A stretch of DNA of 64,000 nucleotides from Linnemannia hyalina (Eukaryota; Mortierellomycota; Mortierellomycetes; Mortierellales; Mortierellaceae). A program made the position numbers and the translations under genes. Under the pieces are notes generated by a model. That model saw only the letters and a program-made list of their open reading frames with translations, had not been told where the DNA came from and did not search any database. Location of the stretch: NCBI GenBank assembly GCA_019671135.1, contig JAHRHY010000005.1, positions 2,404,001 to 2,468,000 of the forward strand, written 5' to 3'. This document shows, one piece after another, positions 32,202 through 40,808 of this stretch; the stretch's first letter is position 1, and the number at the start of each line of letters is the position of its first letter.

Positions 32202-34058
32202 ATGTCCGACCATCCTCTCGACCAATTGAATCCTCACACCTCTTGCAGCAACAGCGCTAGCAGCACCGTTCGCATCAGGAAGCGTGACAAGTTACACCAG
32301 TCCTGGGATTCCCTCAAGTCCAAGTTCAAGGAAGTCAAACCCAAGACCTCGAACCAGTCGCTTCACTCTCAACCTGCTTCACAGCAGTCCACCCAACCTC
32401 CCTCTGTTGTCTCCCAAGCCAACAACTTACCTTCAGGTGATAACCATTCCGCTCCTCCCAGCGCCGCGCAGAAGAAGGCGCTCTCAGCACCCCTTTACGC
32501 ACCGCGTGCTCTTGAGGACATCTTTGACGAGAATGTCCCCAAGACCACCATAAAGCCTGAGTTGCCCCACCTTCAGCAACGCATCAAGATGACACAGCAA
32601 TTGGTTTACTGCAACACCTTGCTTCTTCGAAATACATTGTCTCCAGCCGCTGCAGCTACAGGAGAAGATGCGGACAACGGTGGTCCCCTCGTACTTCAGG
32701 AACCCACCCTCGACAAGACAGAGCTCGAATGGTTGGAGACGACAAAGAAGGATCCGATGGAAGCAGATCGCCTGCGTTGGCTGGCCACTCAGGTGGTGGA
32801 ACTGTTTGTCACCGATGCCAACAAGGACTTCACCAAGATCGCCGAGATCGTCGCCCTTGGACCTGTCTTGGAGAAGGAGCACTACCGCAAGCTGCTCTCG
32901 ACATTCATCAAGGAGTTCGACGATGCTCGAATCCTGGACGTTGATATACTTCAGGGACTTGTTCAGTTGGTGCAAGATGCTTCTCTTGGCTACCTTGTCT
33001 CCGATGACTTCGTCAGGATTCTTGGTATACTCAGGGTCCACCTGCAAGGCACTCACCAACAGTCGACCGGGCATTCCTACCACCTTACTCTAGCTGTCTC
33101 GAGGATCCTTGATGTCATGGCCGATCACAAGGTGCAGGATCTGGATCATGTCCTCGAGCATGAGCCATTGTCGGGAGTCTTGTCGGGACTGAAGGATAGC
33201 TCGGACCCTTACCTGATGTATCAGGCCTGCTATGCCTTCCAGGCTCTCCAGTATGTGCCTGATGACGAGAGCGCTCTTCAAGCTGTGTGGAGGCACTCGA
33301 CCGGTGTGATTGACGGCCTAGTAAAGATCACTGCCGTCTTCAAGCTGGACCTAGCGTCGGTTCTCGAAGGTCTGAGGAACTTGCAGGACGCTCTCGGTGA
33401 TGTGATATCAGTGACTGGTTCTGTGTACGAAGGGATCTGTTCGTTGATGGAGAGCGGCCGAGGTGTTCTGGACAGTTTGAAGGAGGGACTTGGATCTGGC
33501 CAGAAGCGACTTTGGTATCCTGCTGTCAAGGCTGCCTATGCTTTTGCCCAGGCTGGTCAGCTCAAGGATCTGAAGGTGTTGATATTTGAAGTTCCTTGTC
33601 GCCGAGACCCTTTGTTTCAATGGGGAATATGCCAGCTATTGGGCGAGATTGTTGTTGATCCTGCATGGGCTGTCTCTGCACGCCAACAATCCGTCTCTCT
33701 CCTCGGTCATCTCTGCCAGCACGATCAAGACTGGGGTCAGGATGAGAGCGTCAGGGCATGGATGCTCACCATCATCACGAAACTGTGCGCCTCCTTTGAC
33801 CAAGCCATCAGTGAGACCGCCCGTTCTGTCCTGCAGGATCTGACAGTGGACCAAAGTGCCTTGATCAATCACCCTTATCCATTGAGGAATGTAGAAAATG
33901 GAGACTGGTGGAATGAAAAAGCTGATGAGATTTGTTGTACTCATAAGGAACACTCTGTTTTAATAGGTGTCGACAAATATTTTTATACTGTAGTCTATGG
34001 TTGGTGGAGCCGGATATGGATGGTCTCCTTTGTACAGCTCAATGCTTGTTCTTGCTGA
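32202..34058 (+). CDS. Truncated NLR paralogue: N-terminal helical region only
   Basis: 618 residues from the ATG at 32202 (M-S-D-H-P), chosen because the paralogue at 59020 has the same start and a stop codon just before it. Residues 1-120 are Ser/Gln-rich and disordered; about 125-560 are alpha-helical, with HEAT/armadillo-like hydrophobic spacing. Homology to the long NLR stops at base 33,887, exactly where the NACHT linker would start; the last 56 residues (from N-V-E-N-G-D-W-W) are unrelated and end at a stop at 34058 that overlaps the 3' end of the opposite-strand PrimPol gene by 20 bp. NACHT, pentapeptide and WD40 parts are missing. It may be a broken gene still open by chance, or a helical-domain-only adaptor or decoy. 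Confidence 0.75.
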   Translation: MSDHPLDQLNPHTSCSNSASSTVRIRKRDKLHQSWDSLKSKFKEVKPKTSNQSLHSQPASQQSTQPPSVVSQANNLPSGDNHSAPPSAAQKKALSAPLYAPRALEDIFDENVPKTTIKPELPHLQQRIKMTQQLVYCNTLLLRNTLSPAAAATGEDADNGGPLVLQEPTLDKTELEWLETTKKDPMEADRLRWLATQVVELFVTDANKDFTKIAEIVALGPVLEKEHYRKLLSTFIKEFDDARILDVDILQGLVQLVQDASLGYLVSDDFVRILGILRVHLQGTHQQSTGHSYHLTLAVSRILDVMADHKVQDLDHVLEHEPLSGVLSGLKDSSDPYLMYQACYAFQALQYVPDDESALQAVWRHSTGVIDGLVKITAVFKLDLASVLEGLRNLQDALGDVISVTGSVYEGICSLMESGRGVLDSLKEGLGSGQKRLWYPAVKAAYAFAQAGQLKDLKVLIFEVPCRRDPLFQWGICQLLGEIVVDPAWAVSARQQSVSLLGHLCQHDQDWGQDESVRAWMLTIITKLCASFDQAISETARSVLQDLTVDQSALINHPYPLRNVENGDWWNEKADEICCTHKEHSVLIGVDKYFYTVVYGWWSRIWMVSFVQLNACSC

Positions 34059-35085
34059 ATTGGTGGCTCGATGGCAGTGCATGAATATGGCCCCAGACTT
34101 CTTGAGTTCCAAGTATGCATTTTCCCGACTGTGCTCTCTTTTTGCAGACTACACAAAAGCCCTCAGCTTTGCGGTCTAACCTAAAGATCATCGCACAGTC
34201 TGCAACACACTGCATATCGAAGAACTGGGTTGCATGTGGTGTCTGCATGAACTTGGCTCTCACAGCATCCACAATGTGTCTGGGTAAGCTTGACTGAATA
34301 ATGTCTTGAGTTCGACCTTGGCTTCTCGAAGTCGACTGTGCCCTACTGATTGCGACTGCTGGAGCTTCATCACAAACCACCTTGATGCAGCCAGGTCCAA
34401 TGGTGTTTGTGATGAAGAACTCGCTCTCCTCTGCTCCCAAGGATGGTTCATGCCATGTAGCTTGCTTTAACGGACGACTGGCATCCCCATATTTGTGGCT
34501 CCCAATGATCCGCATGTTCCTGTTCCTGCTGTAGACGCCCTCGTCAATGTACTCAAGCAGAGGCTCGCTCTCCTTATAAGTATCCTTGAACTTGCATATG
34601 AACGCTTTCATCTGCTCGTGGTTGTTTTCAAACACATATGTGGGAATGTTGATATGCAACGACACCTTTTTGCTATTGGAAGCACTCAGTACACGACACT
34701 GTTCCCTTGTCTCTGCATACTCAGAGGCATATTGATTACGTGCAGTGAGGAACGCTTCAAACATCTGCAGCTCCAGTTCACCTGTAGTTCACAGATCAGA
34801 GTTTGAGACTTTATTAAGTTTCCAGTCGATATCATAATACTCGTTGCAAGCCTGGCCTTCGCAAATCTGCTCAAAGAAGCGACGGCCCTGTTCCTGGATA
34901 CTGGCGTATATGCCTAAGAATGTACCCAGTTCTGGGTAGCTTGAGTACTCGTTGCACTTTGTTCTTGCCTCGAAGGCAACAAAGAAAGCATGCGAATTCT
35001 CACGACCTCAAGAATGGCACCTGGCCTGCGGTTTTGTCTGCTTTCCGTAAGCCTTGAAGTATCCAGATCCGAATTTGTTCTCCAT
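34039..35085 (-). pseudogene. Archaeo-eukaryotic primase (PrimPol/AEP) domain gene, degenerate
   Basis: Minus-strand frame 35085-34039 with all three AEP catalytic motifs: I, D-I-D in Y-Y-D-I-D-W (34825-34833); II, S-L-H (34654-34662); III, I-D-E-G-V-Y with Asp at 34543-34545, followed by R-N-R-N-M-R. A Cys pair (C-V-V-C) near the C-terminus follows the pattern of the zinc site in primases of this clade. AEPs make primers or copy DNA; this form occurs in large DNA viruses and in eukaryotic mobile elements. Two in-frame TGA codons (35008-35010, 34789-34791) interrupt it; the second could lie in a very short intron, the first looks like a true nonsense change. No helicase domain is attached. 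A retropepsin-like ORF lies upstream on the same strand. Confidence 0.7.
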
Positions 35086-35687
35086 GTTGAACGTATGTGC
35101 TGTATTCACAGTAGGTGTTAGATGGTACTGTCTACAGTGGATAAACAGCTTGTCAGTTGGAATTCTAAGTTACCTATAGTGTATGGCGGTGCCGTGAAGT
35201 AACAGAGGTCAAGAACTAGGCAATGATGGATAAGAGAGAGACCAATACTGGTCAAGAGTGCAAAGGGTAAGGAAGGAAGAGAAGAGGTGTTGAAGGGCAC
35301 GGTATCCGTGTTGAATGGTTTATTATTGAGTGACTTAGTAAGGAGCTAAAGGGACATTGGCAAGGAGTGGCACAACATTGAAGGCGTAGTAACGTAAGCA
35401 ATAAGGCGCAGTGGGCAAGCAGAAACAAGGCAAAGTTGTAATGCAAAGTTAGGGTTCAATGTCTGTGGCGGTGTTGTCCGTTTGAATGCTTGCAGAGTCC
35501 GAGAGGGTGAATGTGAGGTAAGTGAGAGAAAGGCAAAGCAGCTGAGAGAGTGTGAGGCAAAAGGAAGACAAGAGCGAAAGCAAGGCAGAGCAAGAAGGGT
35601 TGAGAGCGATGCATGAGAGAGGTACAAATTTTGGCGTTTGGTGGCTATCGAGCTTGTGTAGACCTTTTAAAAGGCTTTTCGTAGCTA
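35086..35687. other. Spacer between PrimPol and retropepsin-like ORFs
   Basis: Low-complexity GA/GC-rich repeats (about 35,470-35,610) with no sustained similarity to anything I recognise; it may contain introns of one transcript joining the two ORFs. Confidence 0.4.
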
Positions 35688-36194
35688 CTACGGAGCATGG
35701 CGAGCACCAAGTTCGACGACACATGTCTTGGCCACATAGTTCACAGTCAGGATGCAGCGGGCTGTCACCAGGAAGTCAGACCCAAGTAGATTGATGTCAG
35801 GGAAATGCTTGTCCAATGGCGACATGATCACCTTAAGATTGACTCCATTGACAGACATTGCCCAGGTGAACCCGTCCTTTTGGATATCTGACTCGGCCGC
35901 GCCCAAAGCCCTCAACGCTTTCCTGCAAAGATACGTGACTGGGGCGCCAGTGTCGACAAGGAAGTGGACGTTTACTGGCTCAGCATCTAATCCGACAGAC
36001 ATCGGCACAAACAGACGGTTGTTGACGCCCCAAACGACACCGCGGTTGCACTTCATCTCCGATTGTGCAGGTGTCGACTCACTCAAGTATTGTACGCCAA
36101 GCTGTGTTGATATGTCTCTTTTGAGGTCGTCGTCTGCTACATCCGTCAGCAGCAGATCAAACAGTCGTAGGTCAAGCATTGTATCAATTACCAT
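35688..36194 (-). CDS. Retropepsin-like aspartic protease ORF
   Basis: 168 residues from an ATG at 36194 to TAG at 35688. The core is F-L-V-D-T-G-A-P-V-T-Y-L (Asp81-Thr-Gly83), a flap-like stretch, then L-L-G-S-D-F-L, the second half-motif (I/L-L-G) of single-domain retropepsins, which act as dimers. In retroelements such a domain would be followed by RT; here none is present and the next ORF on the strand is the PrimPol. No frame break is seen inside the domain. It may be a complete small gene, or the last exon of a longer one: the frame upstream of 36194 is less clear. A domesticated Ddi1-like protein is unlikely, as no ubiquitin-like part is present. Confidence 0.6.
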   Translation of the reverse strand: MVIDTMLDLRLFDLLLTDVADDDLKRDISTQLGVQYLSESTPAQSEMKCNRGVVWGVNNRLFVPMSVGLDAEPVNVHFLVDTGAPVTYLCRKALRALGAAESDIQKDGFTWAMSVNGVNLKVIMSPLDKHFPDINLLGSDFLVTARCILTVNYVAKTCVVELGARHAP

Positions 36195-37123
36195 GGATGG
36201 ATGCTTGTTGGTAATGGATGGAGAGATGAGAATGCCATGCCCAAAAGAGTCTTTGTCATACGCTGAAACCAGTCACAATTCGGACAAGTGGCTGTCAATT
36301 TCCATTCATACACTACTGAGTAGGAGCGGCACGATGGCATAATGTTTGTGGTAGAATAGAAACACCTTTTTTCAGCACATGCCACTCAATTCACCTACAG
36401 TAGTTTCTCTGTCTGTCAGCCTCCTTGGTCTAGCTCTGTGTGAACCTTGGCGTGTTGTTGTTATTGTCGTTGTTGTTGTACCATTAACAGCTCTCAAGTA
36501 CCAGACCAAAGAACGCTCTCAATATTTTATTTTCCATCACATACACACCATTGGCACTTTTGTTTATTTCTTTCTTTCCCGTTGGAAGATGTTTTGTTAT
36601 CGTTGTTGACCGAGAAATAAGTACCAAGAAAAGTACATCGCAAAAGAGAGAGAACATCCGCGGGCAGAATCGTTCTCATTTAAACAAAGAAAAAGAAAGA
36701 AAGTGCTCTCATTTTTGGACCGGGGTTCCCCATCCTTTCTTCCTTCTTTCTCAATTGCAGGAATAAAGGAAATAACAAACGGCGGAGAATGAAAGCGCGA
36801 AATAAACTTACTTCCACTTTTGCTTGCGTGTGTGTGGATCTGGGTGCATGTGTGTGTGGATATGATTGCAGTGCTTCGGACTTGCTAACGAGGAGAGAGA
36901 AGGATTCTGCAAGGGAATGGACACTGGCTTCCCCTCTCGGACTTCATTTTCCGCCTCGGCCTCGGTGCTCACTTGGACGTCGGATTTTTTTGATAAAAGC
37001 ATGCGACATCGAATATATGTCCTCCTCTCCTTTCTTCTTTTTCTCTTCTTTCTTTCTCTTTCTCCTTGTCCTTATCCTTTCTTTCTCTCCTCTTCCCTTT
37101 CCCACCAAACAAAGCACAAGAAG
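36195..37123. other. Intergenic
   Basis: No gene is recognised. From about 37,020 it is the CT-rich leader of P450 B. Confidence 0.5.
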
Positions 37124-39379
37124 ATGGCGATCACAGAACTTGTCAAATCCGCCCTCCAGCACTCCACAAAATCCAACAACCTCAAACTCCTCTTTGCCCT
37201 CTCCGCCTACTTTCTCTACAAATACCGCTCCCACGCTGTTGGAACCCGTCGCCGCCCAGACCTCAAAGAACCCAAGGGCGCCTACCCGCTCCTTGGCCAC
37301 ATGCCTCTCCTCGCCATGATTCCGGGCACAAAGTTGTATGATTTCTTTGAGAAGAATTATCGAGAACTCGGACCGGTTTGGTCGATTAGTTTGCCGGTGA
37401 TTGGGAGGATGATTCAGGGAGATACGCCAGAGATGGTCGAGCATGTGTTGAAGAGCAACTTTTGGGCGTATGAGAAGGGTCCGATTCTCAAGGGTGCCCT
37501 TGGCGATCTTTTTGGATCTGGTTAGTATTCTGTCTTTATATTCTGTCAACATTAGTTCTTTTCGCTTTTTTCATATATCGTCCTTGTTCATCTCTAGTCC
37601 ATGATTGCGCCCTTGCTCTCTCGTCCTGGCTATCATCGTTCGATGTCTCTTTCCACCTTCCCGTTCTTAAATAACCCTCAAATTGTTTTCCTGCTGACTT
37701 CTTTTGTTTTTGCGGTTCCCGTCGTCCATTTGGACAGGGTTGCTGCTCGCAAGCATGCACAACATTCTTAATTTTATTTTAAGTTTCCATCGCAACGACA
37801 ATCCTAATTACCATTCCCTCGTCCTCCGGCCCTTCCTTATCCCATCCTTCCCCCTCATGCCAAACAACATAGGAATCTTCGCATCCGACGGTCCAACATG
37901 GAAGTTCCAACGCAAGCAAGCCTCGCACATCTTCAACGTCAAGGCCTTCCGTGAATACACAAGCGATGTCTTTGTGATCGAGGCCCAGAAGGTGCTCGAG
38001 TACCTTGGCAAGGCTGCCGATGCCGGGACCGAGATTGATTTCCATGCGCTGATGCTCCATTTCACTCTTGATAGCTTTGGCGCGTATGTTCCTCTTTTTT
38101 TTGTTCCTGTGCTCTTTGGAACATGCACTCCCGTACGCAAGATACAACCACTCACTACTTTTTATTTCGTTTCACCCACTCCTAACTAGTGTGTCTTTTG
38201 GAGAGAGCTTTGGATGCTTGGAAAACATCGAAAGTAAAGTCGATTTCGCCGTATCCTTCGACGACCTGACCGCAACCTGCTCCGACCGACTCATGGACCC
38301 GGCCTGGAAGATCCGCGAGGCTCTCACCTCCGTCGGCGCAAAAGCCAAATACGACAAAGCCCTCATCCGCAAACATTCCCTTGAAATCATTCAACGTCGT
38401 CGTGCCGAAGGCTTCAATGCCACCCCCGGCGCCAAGAGGGACCTCTTGCAGCTCTTTATGGAGGCTAAGGATGATGAAGGGAAGCCATTGTCGGATGAGT
38501 ACTTGGTAGATATTATTTTGAACTTTACTATTGCTGGACGCGACACCACCGCTCAGGCCTTGTCGTGGATGTTTTATTTGATTGACAGGGATGGAACGGA
38601 TAAGGAGATTATGAAGACGTTGGTCAAGGAGGTGGATGAGGTTTTGGGGGATGGGTTGCCCACCTATGAGACTCATAAGCAGCAGAAATATGCTGAGGCC
38701 TGGTAACGTTTTGTTTTCTTATTATGCACTGGTTTGTTAGCGTTTTTTTTGTATACATGCATGCATGTCATTAACGTATTACATTTTTGTTCCCTTCTTC
38801 TTCCATCTTACTTTGTGTCTTTTCGACCTGCTAGCTTCAACGAAGGTAAAGTCACACACCTTGTATCAATAACCTTCCTAGCACTCCTCTAAGCAAGTAT
38901 CCAAGTATCTAACCCATCGTCTCTCAATCTTCCCTTTACTCTACATAGCATTGCGCATTTACCCCTCAGTCCCTCGCAACCTAAAGATCTGCGTCCAAGA
39001 CGACACCCTCCCGGACGGAACAAAGATCTACGCCGGAGAATGGTTCACCTGGTCCTCCTACGTCATGGGCCGCTCCGAACAACTCTGGGGCTCCGATGTC
39101 CTCAGCTTCAACCCGGCCTGTTGGATCAACACCGATAAACCCTCCCAAGGAAAATTCAGTTCTTTTCATGTCGGACCTCGTGTTTGCTTGGGACAGAATT
39201 TCGCGGTGTTGGAGGCGTTGACGGTGATTGGGATGATTCTGCAGAAGTTTGAGTTGAAGTTGGTGGATGGGGCGAAGGTCCCGGCTTATGGAGTTTCGGT
39301 GACGATGCCGATGTTGGAGGGATTGCCTATGAGAGTCACTAGGCGTCAGAAGAAGGAGGAGGGTGCTATTACTGTATAA
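37124..39379 (+). CDS. Cytochrome P450 B (paralogue of P450 A)
   Basis: 520 residues from five exons: 37124-37520, 37873-38083, 38190-38702, 38835-38845 (11 nt) and 38949-39379. Exons 1 and 2 have exactly the same lengths (397 and 211 nt) as in P450 A; exon 3 equals A's exons 3+4 without the intron before A-G-R-D-T. Motifs: A-G-R-D-T 318-322, E-A-L-R 377-380, haem Cys457 in F-H-V-G-P-R-V-C. Intron 1 is long (352 bp). The N-terminus starts with the same pattern (basic residues, then Y-K-Y-R-S-H-A, G-T-R-R-R-P) and the C-terminus ends in a Lys/Glu-rich tail. Probably a fatty-acid hydroxylase of the ER; the copies have diverged enough for different substrates. One oddity is Cys in place of Arg in the usual P-x-R-W meander motif (N-P-A-C-W), which could weaken folding. 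Confidence 0.88.
38835..38845 (+). other. 11-nt microexon of P450 B
   Basis: Flanked by CTAG and GTAAAG; encodes the end of Cys, Phe-Asn-Glu and the first base of Ala of E-A-L-R. Same size, phase and place as in P450 A. Confidence 0.85.
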
Positions 39380-40808
39380 AGTGGCGGAGTATTGTAGATG
39401 TTGGTTCTTTTCACCAAAAAAAACGAAGGGCATTTCTTTCATATATACTTTTTTCTACACCAAAATACGTGTGCAGGTATTAGCTCTCCTATCTCTGTGT
39501 ATTCTCTTTCTCACTTGCAGACACTCATATCCGTGCACATCCCTCTGTCCTCTTTCATCACCGATCCAAGGCATCACGAGAATATGGGATGCATACACAT
39601 CGCTTCTCGGACAAGAGCGGCGAGGGATGCGAAGAAACAAAGTTACTAGCCATGTATGTGTACAACGCAAGTCTCCCCTCCTTCCCTTCACAGCTGTGGC
39701 ACACCGATGTGTTAGCAAATTCATTTAATTTGCGCTAGGTGTGGCCACTTTCTAGACCTATGGATATCTTTTTCTTCTCTATTTTCTCTCTCTCTACCCG
39801 CTTGTGTGCTATTTTGTTGTTGTATGAGAGCTGGAGGGGATGCCTAGATCATGTCTTTCATGCATTCAAAAACATTGTAACTGTTTTTGTGGACATGGAC
39901 AAATGTGGATCGAAAGAGAGCGTGCAAAAAAAAAAGAAGGGGACTGTTGAGGTTCAGAGGGGACAAAAAAATGATTTTCGTTGTCTAGGCTTCCTCCCCT
40001 CGCCCCCTCTTCCCCCCATTCAAAGAAGAACGATTGACAGCGCTAGGCGTGTTGGTTCATAAAAACTGCAAGACGGGACGAGTAACAACTAAACAAGGTA
40101 GGGAGGGAAGTGAGAAGAGAAAAGGGAGGAAGGTTAGCCAAAGAAATAAAAACAAAAACAACAACAACTACAACAAAACAAAACAAAAGATAAAACGTCG
40201 TTGACACGTTATTTGTCCAACAACGTTAATAGTCGATCAAAAAAAAACAAGAAAAGGGCGGGCAACTTTCTGTTGCCAAAAATGACAGGTGTTTACCAGC
40301 CAAACGAACAAAGGCGGAAGACAAAATTTATGTCTTCGTCCTTGTCTTCCCTACCTGCAGATTGGGCTCACTTAGATCTAAACGTCTATACGGACATTTT
40401 TTATCTTGAGGAGGATAAGGATTGAGGAGAGGATAGAAGTATCTGGTGGCGTTGGTGCTCTGAATGAGATGGGGGACGAGGAACGAGGGTTGGCGACAGC
40501 TGCAATCAAACGTAATGGAGAGGAGAGAGCAAGAGGGAGAGAGAGAAGAGCCAAGATCTGGTCCCATGGTCACTTTGGTCAACCAATGGTTCAGTGCATA
40601 AGTCGAATGAATCATGATCTATCTGATAGTGTAACCCCGGGGGTAGTGTGTATCCATTGACAGTCAATAAACAAGGAGAATGGAAAAGTTCGTATCAATT
40701 ATTGACTTTAATCACAATGAAGCTATGTGGTTATGTGTCTATGTGGCTAACTGAAAATCAAGAGGCCAGTGGGCGCGACAGTGATGATGAGTCCATCCTC
40801 CATTTCAT
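39380..40808. other. Intergenic
   Basis: No gene recognised on either strand; A/C-rich around 40,140-40,190. Confidence 0.5.

Noticed and set aside
26994..39379. Secondary-metabolite biosynthetic gene cluster
   Set aside because: No polyketide synthase, peptide synthetase or terpene synthase is present, and the P450s are separated by NLR and element remnants.
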